Numbered from the stretch's first letter, positions 16,892 to 24,673 are shown. The stretch: 64,000 bases of DNA from Microtetraspora glauca (GCA_000721275.1 JOFO01000007.1:152211-216210); one strand, 5' to 3'. Notes: generated from the letters alone by a model not told the origin. Program-made: numbers and translations.

Positions 16892-18352
16892 GTGAGCACC
16901 GAGAACGAGGGCACCGAGGTTCCGGCGGACCCGACTGCCCCGTCCGCCCCCGCCACGCCGCCCGCCCACGCCGCGCCCACGCCGCCGCCCGCGCCGGCCG
17001 CACCGCCCGCCGCGCCCGCGGCGGAGACCCCGGCCGCGCCCCAGACCCAGCCGCCGCTCCCGCCCGCGCCCCCGGCCTCCGCTCCCGCCACGCCGCCCGT
17101 CCCTCCGGCGCACGCCGCTCCGGCCGCGGCGCCGGAGCCGGCGATGGCGGCCTCCGGCGGCGGCGCCTGGCCGCCGGCCCCGCCGGCCGTACCGGCCTGG
17201 GGCGAGCCCGTCCCCGCGCAGCCGGCTGCCCCGCGCAAGCGCTCCGGCGGCCTCGTCGCCGCCGTCCTGGTGGCGGCGCTCGTGGCCGGCGGCATCGGTG
17301 GCGGCATCGGCTTCTGGGCCGCCGAGCGCGAGGACGGCGGCACGTCGTCCACGACGGTCTCCTCGGGCGAGGCCCCGGCGTCCTTCAAGCGGGAGCCGGG
17401 CACGGTCGCCGCGGTCGCCGCGAAGGCGCTGCCGAGCGTCGTCACCATCCAGGCGAAGTCGGGCGACTCCCAGGGCGACGGCGGCACCGGCACCGGCTTC
17501 GTCTACGACCAGCAGGGCCACATCGTCACCAACAACCACGTGGTGGCCTCGGCGGCGGAGGGCGGCACCCTCTCCGCGACCTTCTCGGACGGCAGGACGT
17601 ACGACGCGGAGGTCGTCGGCCGGGCCGAGGGCTACGACGTGGCCGTGCTCAAGCTGAAGAACCCCCCGAAGGGGCTGAAGCCGCTCCCGCTCGGCGACTC
17701 CGACAAGGTGGCGGTCGGCGACTCGACGATCGCGATCGGCGCGCCCTTCGGCCTCTCCAACACGGTGACGACCGGCATCATCAGCGCCAAGAACCGCCCG
17801 GTGGCCTCCGGCGACGGCGGCGGCAGCAACTCGTACATGAGCGCCCTGCAGACCGACGCGTCGATCAACCCGGGCAACTCGGGCGGCCCGCTGCTGGACG
17901 CGAGCGGCGCGGTGATCGGCATCAACTCGGCGATCCAGTCGACCGGCGGCGGTTTCGGCCAGTCGCAGGCGGGCTCGATCGGCCTCGGCTTCGCGATCCC
18001 GGTCAACCAGGCGAAGACCGTCGCCGAGCAGCTGATCAAGACCGGCAAGCCGGTCTACCCGGTGATCGGCGCGACCGTGAACATGAACGACAGGGGCGAG
18101 GGCGCGACCATCGCCGAGCAGGGCGCGGGCGGCACGGCGTCGGTGACGCCGGACGGCCCGGCGGCCAAGGCGGGGCTGCGGGCCGGTGACGTGATCACGG
18201 GCTTCGGTGGCCACCCGATCGACAGCGGCCCGTCGCTCATCAGCGAGATCTGGACCCACAAGCCGGGCGACTCGGTGGAGATCACCTACGAGCGCGACGG
18301 CAAGGAGGCGAAGACGACGGTGGTCCTCGGCGAGCGCACCGGCGACAGCTGA
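16892..18352 (+). CDS. HtrA/DegP-type serine protease with PDZ domain
   Basis: A 486-residue membrane-anchored S1C protease. The N-terminal 115 residues are a Pro/Ala-rich cytoplasmic tail, followed by one transmembrane helix (about 120-145). The protease domain has the full triad: His in V-T-N-N-H-V-V, Asp in Y-D-V-A-V-L-K and Ser in N-P-G-N-S-G-G-P-L. A PDZ domain covers about residues 385-480 (L-R-A-G-D-V-I). The GTG at 16892 follows GAGGAGAGCGAG; a more distal start would add an Arg-rich leader with no ribosome site. Such proteases degrade or cut misfolded envelope proteins. A hairpin terminator follows. Confidence 0.92.
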   Translation: MSTENEGTEVPADPTAPSAPATPPAHAAPTPPPAPAAPPAAPAAETPAAPQTQPPLPPAPPASAPATPPVPPAHAAPAAAPEPAMAASGGGAWPPAPPAVPAWGEPVPAQPAAPRKRSGGLVAAVLVAALVAGGIGGGIGFWAAEREDGGTSSTTVSSGEAPASFKREPGTVAAVAAKALPSVVTIQAKSGDSQGDGGTGTGFVYDQQGHIVTNNHVVASAAEGGTLSATFSDGRTYDAEVVGRAEGYDVAVLKLKNPPKGLKPLPLGDSDKVAVGDSTIAIGAPFGLSNTVTTGIISAKNRPVASGDGGGSNSYMSALQTDASINPGNSGGPLLDASGAVIGINSAIQSTGGGFGQSQAGSIGLGFAIPVNQAKTVAEQLIKTGKPVYPVIGATVNMNDRGEGATIAEQGAGGTASVTPDGPAAKAGLRAGDVITGFGGHPIDSGPSLISEIWTHKPGDSVEITYERDGKEAKTTVVLGERTGDS

Positions 18353-18377
18353 CCCACGCGCGCGTGGAGCACGTCCC

Positions 18378-18400
18378 CGGCGCCGGGAGCCCCGGCGCCG
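18378..18400 (+). terminator. Terminator after the HtrA gene
   Basis: A 10-bp perfect stem (18378-18387 with 18391-18400) with a 3-base loop. A separate 14-bp palindrome of alternating CG lies just after the stop codon at 18354-18367. Confidence 0.55.
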
Positions 18401-18472
18401 TCCCGTCGCCGCCCGCCCCGCCTCCCACCCGGTACGCTGGTGCCCGCTCCGGCCCAAGCGGACGGGAGCGCA

Positions 18473-18557
18473 GGTGGGTTGCCCGAGCGGCCTAAGGGAA
18501 CGGTCTTGAAAACCGTCGTGGCGCGAGTCACCGTGGGTTCAAATCCCACACCCACCG
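18473..18557 (+). tRNA. tRNA-Ser(UGA), integration site of a mobile element
   Basis: An 85-base tRNA gene with a long variable arm. The acceptor stem pairs GGTGGGT (18473-18479) with ACCCACC (18550-18556). The anticodon is TGA, and the T arm carries GTTCAAATC. A CCA end is encoded at 18558-18560, unlike the other three tRNAs in this window. The 3' part from 18502 is repeated exactly at 24561-24617, so the present 3' half was brought in by the integrated element and restores a whole gene. Confidence 0.96.
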
Positions 18558-18558
18558 C
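18502..18558 (+). repeat. Left attachment site, 57-bp direct repeat
   Basis: The repeat is identical base for base to 24561-24617. It starts in the anticodon arm of tRNA-Ser (GGTCTTGAAAACC) and ends at the discriminator region (CCCACCGC). The base after it is C here and A at the right end; the base before it is C here and A at the right end. Confidence 0.95.
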
Positions 18559-18567
18559 CAGGTGAAG

Positions 18568-18600
18568 CGGCCCCTGACCAGGATCGATGGTCAGGGGCCG
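18568..18600 (+). terminator. Terminator of the tRNA-Ser gene, element-borne copy
   Basis: A perfect 13-bp stem (18568-18580 with 18588-18600) with a 7-base loop directly after the tRNA. It lies inside the element, while the probable original host terminator is now downstream of the right repeat at about 24639-24673. Confidence 0.75.
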
Positions 18601-18720
18601 TCGGCGTCTCCGGCCCCGCGATTGCCTGGTGTTCCCCGTAACTCACCGCTCGTTCGGGCACGCGAGGGGCACGCTTTTCTGTCCTGGTCCGGGAGCGCTG
18701 GTGCCTGCGAAACTCTCTGG

Positions 18721-19086
18721 GTGAGCTATCCCGCAACAGGTGAGCTGTCCTCCGAAGAACGTGCCTTCATGATCAATGCGACCGAGATCGACATCCTCCC
18801 GGGCGTGTGGGGTGACCTGGATGAGCCGCTGAGGTCCGGGCCTGCCTCGGATCTAACTCCGATCCTCATGCCGCTTGTCGACAGAGGATGGATCGAGGTG
18901 TGCCGGGTAATTCCTTGGACTGCGCCCGATGGGGGAGCAGGGTTTCAACCCGGGCCTCCCATCCCGAAGCAGGACCTTCCAGCCCTTCTGGCAGACGCCG
19001 AAAACTGGGAGTACCCGCAGTCTGGAGAGTGGATGGGATGCCTGACGTTGGTACTAACTGAGGCAGGGCGGGGGATCCCCCGGTGA
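18721..19086 (+). CDS. Small protein of unknown function inside the element
   Basis: A 121-residue protein read from the GTG at 18721 (V-S-Y-P-A-T-G-E-L). I do not recognise a catalytic family. The sequence is acidic, with a D-L-T-P-I-L-M-P-L-V-D-R-G-W-I-E-V segment that looks like helix then strand of a winged-helix fold, and a W-E-Y-P motif. Similar small proteins occur elsewhere in Streptomyces, to my memory. Codon use is less GC-biased than in the surrounding chromosome (for example GAT CTA ACT in a row), in keeping with acquired DNA. It is the first gene after the left repeat and has no operon partner. A longer in-frame start would overlap the tRNA terminator and is rejected. Confidence 0.65.
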   Translation: MSYPATGELSSEERAFMINATEIDILPGVWGDLDEPLRSGPASDLTPILMPLVDRGWIEVCRVIPWTAPDGGAGFQPGPPIPKQDLPALLADAENWEYPQSGEWMGCLTLVLTEAGRGIPR

Positions 19087-19598
19087 TGTGGCCTTGAGCC
19101 GGCACGCGTCAGCGACTTCGCCCACCCAGACGACACGCTCATCAGCCACGGTCATACCGGCACCGACGCGGAGCGACCACACCGGCCTCCGCCATATCGC
19201 GGCAGCAGCTGCTCCCCGCCCGCCCATTCCCGGTGGTGCGGTCGCCTCACGCTCCCGTCATCCGTGACGGCGGGGGTACGGCGCCCCGCCCCACTCAGGC
19301 CCGGCAGTCGGCTGGCCATGCGCAACAGGCCACCCCTCCCCCGCTGCTGGCCGTCTTTTCGTCGCCCGTCTTCGCCGCAGTCGGCAGCGCTCGTGGCCAC
19401 GCGTGCCATGTGACGGTTGCCGTGCTTGAAGGCCTGCTTCCGCTGCCCATCAACCCAAGCTGTCAGGCGTGCGGCCGGCGGCCGGGCTGGAGCGGGGCGC
19501 AGACAGGAGCGCAGGCCCGGGCGACGGGCCGCGCGCGCCGCGCCGTGCGCGGCGGGTGCCTTGATGAGGTAGAGAAACCTGTAACAGCCGTCTCGGAC
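19087..19598. other. Gene-free stretch inside the element
   Basis: About 510 bases between the end of the small left gene and the stop codon of the XRE regulator. I find no reading frame with a ribosome site or recognisable product. It may hold decayed remains of a gene or part of a replication origin, but nothing in it supports either. Confidence 0.4.
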
Positions 19599-20837
19599 CT
19601 ACGGCTGAGCGTCGGCTCGTTCTGCCAGGGCCTTGAGCTCCGGAGAAGCGGAGCGACCCGCGATGAGGATCAGTTCTCGGATGGCATTGCGGGCGGCGAC
19701 ATGGGTGTGGATCAGCTCGGGCGCCAGTTGCTCGGCTTCGAGGAGGCATGCCAAGGCTTCACCGCTCTGCCGACGCTGTGCGTAAGCGCGCCCCAAGTCC
19801 ATGTTCAGCCGGGCACGACGTTCGACAGACAGCGCCTCGGCATTGATCCGTCGACCGACGTCGATGGCTTCGCCCGCGTCGCCCAACTCGACCGCGATGG
19901 AGACCGCCTGGATTTCCACGTTGGTCGGACCGAATTCCAAGTTGAAGTCGTTGCGATCGGCGCCCAGGCGCTCGGCCACCTCCCGAGCCTTCTTCGTCTC
20001 CCTTCGAGCTTCCCCGCGGTTTCCCGCCCGAGCCTGTACCAGGGCAAGCACGAGATGCAGCGATCCCAGCAGCGACAAGGCTTCAGGGTCGGAGACGGGC
20101 TCCTTGGTGTGCTCGCGGAGTGCATTCACGGCTGTGGTGGCGGCGTGCTCTGCTTGATCCAGGTGCTTCAGGCGGACGAATGCCTGGGCGAGACGGAAGA
20201 CGCCGGCGAACACCTGCAACGGCTGGCCCGATTGCTCAGCGGCACTGATTGCACGGTCCGCTGCCACCCATGCGGCGTCCGCCTCGTCTTGCCTCACGAA
20301 GGCAGCCGACAATGCCTGGTACGCCCTGCCCAGCAGAAGCCACAGTTCTGGACGCTCATCCTGCGGAGCCGTCCGCACTGCGCGTTCAAGGCGCGGCATG
20401 AGCGGCCCGATCGTCGAACTCAGCTCGGCGAAGCGGTTGCTGTGAGTCAAGTCCCAGATCGTGTCGACGGCAGCACGCAGATCGGGAAGGCTCACCGGGC
20501 TCGGCTTGCTGCGGCCGGCCAAGAGGACTTCCGGCACAGGGTGCCCTGAGATGATGAGTCGGGCCTGGTCGAGATCGTTCGGTTCTTCGGACTCGACGGG
20601 CTGGGGCGCTGCTTCGGGGGGAGCGTCCGGCCTGAGCGTCTGCAAGGAAACGCCCAGCCCATCGGCCAGAAGCCGCAGCACGTCAAGGCGATTCACGGGC
20701 TGTACCCCCCGCTCCACCTGCGAGAGCCAACTAGCCGTGCGGCCCAGGGAAGCAGCCAGCTCCTCCTGCTTGAGCCCGCGCTCCTTCCGGAGCTTGGCCA
20801 CCCGCGCGCCGAACTCGCGCCGCTCCTCCGGGGTCAT
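19599..20837 (-). CDS. XRE-family regulator with TPR-like repeats
   Basis: A 412-residue regulator. The N-terminal helix-turn-helix of the Cro/CI type covers about residues 10-65 (L-K-Q-E-E-L-A-A-S-L-G-R-T, then W-L-S-Q-V-E-R-G). The rest, from about 110, is a long run of alpha-helical TPR-like repeats (for example A-Y-A-Q-R-R-Q-S-G-E-A-L-A-C-L-L-E-A-E). Actinobacterial regulators of this layout often sense a small ligand or peptide. The start ATG overlaps the stop of the monooxygenase gene as ATGA, so both are translated together. The pair is divergent from the rep operon, where KorSA-type control would be expected, and it probably sets replication and excision. That role is inference. Confidence 0.88.
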   Translation of the reverse strand: MTPEERREFGARVAKLRKERGLKQEELAASLGRTASWLSQVERGVQPVNRLDVLRLLADGLGVSLQTLRPDAPPEAAPQPVESEEPNDLDQARLIISGHPVPEVLLAGRSKPSPVSLPDLRAAVDTIWDLTHSNRFAELSSTIGPLMPRLERAVRTAPQDERPELWLLLGRAYQALSAAFVRQDEADAAWVAADRAISAAEQSGQPLQVFAGVFRLAQAFVRLKHLDQAEHAATTAVNALREHTKEPVSDPEALSLLGSLHLVLALVQARAGNRGEARRETKKAREVAERLGADRNDFNLEFGPTNVEIQAVSIAVELGDAGEAIDVGRRINAEALSVERRARLNMDLGRAYAQRRQSGEALACLLEAEQLAPELIHTHVAARNAIRELILIAGRSASPELKALAERADAQP

Positions 20838-21154
20838 GACGACACCGGACCCTTTCCTGCCTGAGCCTCAAGGAACGTGACCTCGAAGCCTTCCAGGAAC
20901 TCCCCACGTGCGGCCAGGAAACGCTTCGTGTGCTCCTGCTCCTCGTGCGCTTCGAAGGCGGCCTTGTCGGCGTAGAGCTCGTAGAAGACACGAGTCAGTA
21001 CCTCGCCGGGTACAGAGTGAACGACATAGGCGAGGGTGCCGGGCTCGTGCTTCCGGATCTCCGGCAGTGTCTGAGCCACCAGCTCATCGAAGCCTGCGGC
21101 TGCTGCCTCGTCGCGAAGGGTGAAGCGGACGACCAGCCCAAAACCGCTGCTCAT
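20834..21154 (-). CDS. Antibiotic-biosynthesis-monooxygenase-fold protein coupled to the XRE regulator
   Basis: A 106-residue protein of the ABM (dimeric alpha-beta barrel) fold. Typical features are V-V-R-F-T-L-R, E-P-G-T-L-A-Y-V-V-H near residue 40 and the F-Y-E-L-Y-A-D-K-A-A-F-E-A-H strand and helix. The start is the ATG at 21154, 5 bases after GGAGG; a TTG four codons upstream is less likely. Members oxidise quinols or sense small aromatic or haem-like molecules. The overlap of its stop with the XRE start (ATGA) suggests that it makes or detects the signal read by the XRE-TPR protein, which is inference. It is an odd cargo for an element this small. Confidence 0.82.
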   Translation of the reverse strand: MSSGFGLVVRFTLRDEAAAAGFDELVAQTLPEIRKHEPGTLAYVVHSVPGEVLTRVFYELYADKAAFEAHEEQEHTKRFLAARGEFLEGFEVTFLEAQAGKGPVSS

Positions 21155-21208
21155 GCAGACCTCCAAGTAGTCACACTCAGGGTCCCAGAAACGCAGGGAA
21201 GCTGCTAG

Positions 21209-21243
21209 TCGCAGTTTCTATTGACTCGCAGTTTCTCTGCGAG
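21209..21243. promoter_or_regulatory. Palindromic operator in the divergent rep/XRE control region
   Basis: The 11-mer TCGCAGTTTCT occurs at 21209-21219 and again at 21226-21236. The second copy is part of a perfect inverted repeat, CTCGCAG-N5-CTGCGAG, at 21225-21243. A half-site AGAAACGCA in inverse orientation lies at about 21187-21195. The position between the divergent XRE-monooxygenase pair and the rep operon fits binding by the XRE protein. Confidence 0.6.
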
Positions 21244-21315
21244 TACTTTCGTAGCGAAGCTGCTACTGGGGGTTGGTTCGTCGCCTCCGGAGTGCTCGTC
21301 AGAGCTACAACGCAA

Positions 21316-21370
21316 GGAGCGGCGCCCCTACCGCCAAGCAGATGCGCCGCTCCCTAGTCCCTTGAAGGGA
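21316..21370 (+). promoter_or_regulatory. Leader hairpins before the rep operon
   Basis: A perfect 10-bp inverted repeat (21316-21325 with 21344-21353) is followed by a second small inverted repeat, TCCCT-tga-AGGGA (21359-21369). The second one contains the AAGGGAG ribosome site of the first gene of the rep operon. Together they could reduce leader transcription or hide the ribosome site. This comes from sequence only. Confidence 0.4.
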
Positions 21371-21379
21371 GCTTCCATC

Positions 21380-21712
21380 ATGCCCGCAATCCTCTCTGCT
21401 GCGCACGGCACGTCGCTCGCCCTGGTCGATCCCAGCCCTTGCAGCGACTGCCGGGGTTCGCTGCTCGCTTCGGACGACGGCTCGATGACGGGGCTGGTCG
21501 GCGAGGTTATCCCGTGCGGCTGTGCGGTCCTGGACGGCCCGCAGTGCGCCTGCCAGATGATCGGCTGGCCGCTGAACGACGGCTTCACGGGCTGGATCGA
21601 GCTGACCCGCACCGAGCTGCGCCACGCCCCCGAGGACGCCCCGGTCTACCGGCCGTGCTCCGAGCACAACACGGCGGCTCGGTTCGCCGCCCGCATGGCG
21701 GTGGCCGCGTGA
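21380..21712 (+). CDS. Small Cys-rich protein preceding the replication initiator
   Basis: A 110-residue protein of unknown function. It contains several paired cysteines (P-C-S-D-C-R-G-S, P-C-G-C-A-V, C-A-C-Q-M) that could form a zinc-binding fold, and ends with an Ala-rich helix. The ATG at 21380 follows AAGGGAG. The stop overlaps the GTG start of the rep gene (GTGA), so the two are translationally coupled. Small genes of this sort often precede rep in Streptomyces elements, and a role as copy-number or Rep accessory factor is plausible but not shown. Confidence 0.7.
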   Translation: MPAILSAAHGTSLALVDPSPCSDCRGSLLASDDGSMTGLVGEVIPCGCAVLDGPQCACQMIGWPLNDGFTGWIELTRTELRHAPEDAPVYRPCSEHNTAARFAARMAVAA

Positions 21713-23130
21713 CGGTCTTTCCCGTCGCTCCGGAGGCCGTGGCCGGTGTCGCGGCCTCCCTGGGCACCGACCCTCTCGCCCTGGCCGATCTCCTGCGGGT
21801 CGCGAACACCCCCGGCTTCGACCGCTGGCGCGAACAGATCCGGCGGACGGGCGGCTGCTCGGACCCGATCCACCTGTCCGGCACCACCGTGACCCGCGAC
21901 CGCGCCACCGGGGACGTCCTGTACTCCTACTCCACCGCTGATGAGCCGGGGGGCCGGTTACGGGTCGCCTGCGGCAACCGCCGGGCCTCCCGCTGCCCGT
22001 CCTGCGCCTGGACCTACGCGGGGGACATCTACCACCTGATCCGAGCCGGGATCACGGGTGACGAGCGCAAGAACGTCCCCGCCACCGTGCGGGACCACCC
22101 CCGGGTCTTCGCCACCCTGACCGCCCCGTCCTTCGGCCCGGTCCACAACCGCCCCGCCTCCGGTCGCTGCCGCTGCGGCGCCGCGCATTCGGAGAACGCC
22201 CCCGTCCTCGGTACCGCGCTGGATCCGGCCCGTTACGACTATGCGGGCGCGGTGCTGTGGAACAACCACGCCGGTCATCTCTGGCAGCGCTTCTCCATCT
22301 ACCTCCGCCGGGAGATCGCCGCCCGTGCCGGCATCACCCAGGCCGCGCTGAAGGACTCGTGCCGGGTCTCCTTCGGCAAGGTCGCCGAGTTCCAAAAACG
22401 CGGCGCAATCCACTTCCACGCCGTCGTCCGCCTCGACGGCCCCGATGGGCCCGACACCGCCCCGCCCGTCTGGGCCTCGGTCGACCTCCTGGATGACGCG
22501 ATCCGCGCGGCTGCTGCCCGGGTCGCCGTCACCGTCCCGGCCGCCGGCACCCAGCCCGAGCGGACGCTGACGTGGGGCACGCAGGTGGACGTGCAGCCGA
22601 TCGGCGCCCTCGGCCAGGAGGAGCTGACCGAGCAGGCCGTCGCCTCCTATGTCGCCAAGTACGCCACCAAGGCCGCCGAGACCACCGGCACCGTCGACCG
22701 CCGCATCGGCGAACCGGCGGAGCTGGCCAAGCTCGATGTCCCCGACCACACCCGGCGCCTGATCGAAGCCTGCTGGACTCTCGACGGCGACTACCCCGGA
22801 CGGATGCTGGCCCGTTGGTCCCACATGCTCGGCTTCCGAGGCCACTTCTCCACCAAGTCCCGCGCCTACTCCACCACCCTCGGCGCCCTGCGCCAGACCC
22901 GCGCCGACTACCGCGCCGCCCAGGAACGACGCGAACGCGGCCTGCCCGAACCGGACGACGACCCGGAGGCCTCCACCCTCGTGATCGCCCACTGGAGCTA
23001 CGCCGGACACGGCCACACCCCGGGCGAGTCCTGGCTCGCCGCCAGCATCGCCCGCGACATCCAGCACGACCGCGAACTGAACCGAGAGATCCGTACCGAA
23101 CTCGAAGCCGCCGACCTGGGGGAGTGGTGA
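21709..23130 (+). CDS. RepSA-type replication initiator
   Basis: A 473-residue protein, close in length to pSAM2 RepSA. It starts at the GTG at 21709 that overlaps the preceding stop. The N-terminal third contains a Cys-rich zinc-like module (V-A-C-G-N-R-R-A-S-R-C-P-S-C-A-W). The central region has an HUH-type metal motif, A-I-H-F-H-A-V-V-R (about residue 230), and farther on Y-V-A-K-Y-A-T-K with the candidate nicking tyrosine. These are features of rolling-circle initiators that nick at the double-strand origin. After excision it would replicate the circular form. It is followed by xis after 2 bases. The reading frame is intact. Confidence 0.9.
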   Translation: MTVFPVAPEAVAGVAASLGTDPLALADLLRVANTPGFDRWREQIRRTGGCSDPIHLSGTTVTRDRATGDVLYSYSTADEPGGRLRVACGNRRASRCPSCAWTYAGDIYHLIRAGITGDERKNVPATVRDHPRVFATLTAPSFGPVHNRPASGRCRCGAAHSENAPVLGTALDPARYDYAGAVLWNNHAGHLWQRFSIYLRREIAARAGITQAALKDSCRVSFGKVAEFQKRGAIHFHAVVRLDGPDGPDTAPPVWASVDLLDDAIRAAAARVAVTVPAAGTQPERTLTWGTQVDVQPIGALGQEELTEQAVASYVAKYATKAAETTGTVDRRIGEPAELAKLDVPDHTRRLIEACWTLDGDYPGRMLARWSHMLGFRGHFSTKSRAYSTTLGALRQTRADYRAAQERRERGLPEPDDDPEASTLVIAHWSYAGHGHTPGESWLAASIARDIQHDRELNREIRTELEAADLGEW

Positions 23131-23132
23131 CC

Positions 23133-23345
23133 ATGGACCGACTGCTGAGCGTGAACGAAGTGGCCGAACTCCTCGGCACCACTGTTCGCTTCCCTAGGCG
23201 CCTCATCGAGGAGCGCCGGATCACCTTTGTGAAGGTCGGCCGGCACGTCCGCATCCCCGAGAGCGCCGTCACCGCTTTCGTTACAGCAAACACCGTGGAG
23301 CCGGTCGTCGTCCGCTCCGTGGCGATGCTGCGGAGGGCGGCCTGA
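23133..23345 (+). CDS. xis: Excisionase (helix-turn-helix)
   Basis: A 70-residue MerR-like winged-helix protein of the Xis/DNA-binding-domain excisionase class. The N-terminal L-S-V-N-E-V-A-E-L-L-G helix-turn-helix is followed by F-P-R-R-L-I-E-E-R-R and V-G-R-H-V-R-I-P-E-S-A, the usual wing. It would bend att DNA and direct the integrase toward excision. It lies 2 bases after rep, and its stop overlaps the int start as TGATG, matching the repSA-xis-int operon of pSAM2. Confidence 0.92.
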   Translation: MDRLLSVNEVAELLGTTVRFPRRLIEERRITFVKVGRHVRIPESAVTAFVTANTVEPVVVRSVAMLRRAA

Positions 23346-24523
23346 TGCCTCGCAAGCGGAAGCCTCGCCGGAGCTTCGGGCGCGTGCGCAAGCTGCCTTC
23401 GGGCCGGTTCCAGGCGCGCTATCCGGGGCCGGACGGTGTCCTTCGCCCCGCTGACCGGACCTTCGCCACGTCGACCGACGCGGATATGTGGCTGGCGAAG
23501 AAGCGTGTGGAGATCGAAGACGGGAGGTGGATCGACCCGGCCGAGGGCGCGGCCACAGTCCGGGACTGGTCTGCTCGCTGGCTGGCTGCCATCACTCCCC
23601 AGCTCAAGCACAAGACCCAGGCGTCGTACAGGTCGCTCATTGAGTCGCGGATCAATCCCGCGTTCGGCGATCGTGAGCTCTCCAGCCTCCGGCCGATCAC
23701 TGTGGCTGAGTGGGTCGGAGACATGAAGAGCGCTGGGCTCAGTGCCTCGCGCATCCGCCAGGCGTACCGGGTGTTGTCTCAGGTCATGGCCTCTGCCGTC
23801 GATAATGAGCTCATCGCCCAGACTCCGTGTCGCGGTGTGCGCCTTCCTCGGATGCCTCAGACCGAGCCGCACATCCTGACTCAGGTGGAGGCGTCCCGGA
23901 TCGTCCGGAGCGCCAGCGCGCCGCATGATCTGCTGATTGCGCTGCTTGCCTTCGCCGGCCTCCGCATCGGGGAAGCGTTCGCCCTCAGGCGCATGGATGT
24001 GGACGTCCCGGGCTGCCTGCTGGTGGTGGACGAGAACCTCGCTGAGGCGAACGGAGCTCTGGTCTTCGACACCCCGAAGTCGCATCAGAAGCGGGTCCTG
24101 ACCCTGGCACCGTCGCTGATGAAGAGGCTCGGCGCCTACCTGGACACGTTGCCTGGCGGTGACGATGCGCTGCTCTTCACGAACAGCTTCGGGCGGCCCC
24201 TGCGCTACAACCAGTGGCGCAAAGCGCACTTCGACCCGGCGGTCGCCGCGGCTGGTCTCTCGGACGTCACCCCGCACGACCTTCGCGCGTCACACGGCAC
24301 CTGGGTCGCCGATCGGTACGGCGTGATGACGGCGGCCCATCGGCTCGGGCACTCCAACGCGAGCGTCACCACCCGGCACTACGCTCGACCTGTGGCCGGC
24401 CGAGACGCTGAGGTCGCTGCCGCATCTGATACCTGGCTCGAAGGGCATGCGGACGCCGATGGGGCACGTAGGGGGCACGACAACGATGACGACGGCTCCG
24501 CTGGCGTCCTCGCACCGGCCTGA
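23345..24523 (+). CDS. int: Tyrosine integrase
   Basis: A 392-residue site-specific recombinase. An N-terminal SAM-like core-binding domain (about 60-160) precedes the catalytic domain. The catalytic residues are visible: Arg in A-G-L-R-I-G-E-A-F, H-D-L-R with the second Arg, His in R-L-G-H-S-N, and the nucleophile in T-T-R-H-Y-A. It would recombine the 57-bp core in tRNA-Ser(UGA). The gene ends 37 bases before the right repeat, as usual for this class of element. The reading frame is whole, so the element may still excise. Confidence 0.96.
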   Translation: MPRKRKPRRSFGRVRKLPSGRFQARYPGPDGVLRPADRTFATSTDADMWLAKKRVEIEDGRWIDPAEGAATVRDWSARWLAAITPQLKHKTQASYRSLIESRINPAFGDRELSSLRPITVAEWVGDMKSAGLSASRIRQAYRVLSQVMASAVDNELIAQTPCRGVRLPRMPQTEPHILTQVEASRIVRSASAPHDLLIALLAFAGLRIGEAFALRRMDVDVPGCLLVVDENLAEANGALVFDTPKSHQKRVLTLAPSLMKRLGAYLDTLPGGDDALLFTNSFGRPLRYNQWRKAHFDPAVAAAGLSDVTPHDLRASHGTWVADRYGVMTAAHRLGHSNASVTTRHYARPVAGRDAEVAAASDTWLEGHADADGARRGHDNDDDGSAGVLAPA

Positions 24524-24560
24524 CCTGCGACGGAGCCTGTGGGGGTTTTGATCGCCGAAA

Positions 24561-24617
24561 GGTCTTGAAAACCGTCGTGGCGCGAGTCACCGTGGGTTCA
24601 AATCCCACACCCACCGC
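24561..24617 (+). repeat. Right attachment site, 57-bp direct repeat
   Basis: An exact copy of 18502-18558. It represents the original 3' half of the host tRNA-Ser gene, cut off from its 5' half. No CCA follows it (GCAGCGG), in contrast to the left copy. It is not a functional tRNA gene. Confidence 0.95.
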
Positions 24618-24638
24618 AGCGGATGAGAAACAGCAGGT

Positions 24639-24673
24639 CGGAGGGCGGTCCCGGGTTCCGGGGCCGCCCTCCG
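24639..24673 (+). terminator. Probable original terminator of the interrupted tRNA-Ser gene
   Basis: A 10-bp perfect outer stem (24639-24648 with 24664-24673) with a GC-rich inner loop. It lies 22 bases beyond the right repeat, in host DNA, mirroring the element-borne terminator at the left end. Confidence 0.6.

Larger units (their letters stand above)
18502..24617 (+). mobile_element. pSAM2-type integrated element (mini-AICE) without a transfer gene
   Basis: The element spans about 6.06 kb between 57-bp direct repeats derived from the 3' half of tRNA-Ser(UGA). Contents in order: a small protein gene of unknown function (18721), an empty stretch, an XRE-TPR regulator and a monooxygenase-like gene on the minus strand, then on the plus strand a small Cys-rich protein, a RepSA-like replication initiator, an excisionase and a tyrosine integrase whose end lies 37 bases from the right repeat. 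The rep-xis-int-att order is that of the actinomycete integrative and conjugative element pSAM2. No FtsK/TraB-like translocase, spread gene, Pra or KorSA homologue is present, so the element cannot transfer itself by the usual route. Confidence 0.92.

Noticed and set aside
24561..24617. A second tRNA-Ser gene at the right end of the element
   Set aside because: Only the 3' half is present, with no D arm or 5' acceptor strand, so it is the attachment repeat.
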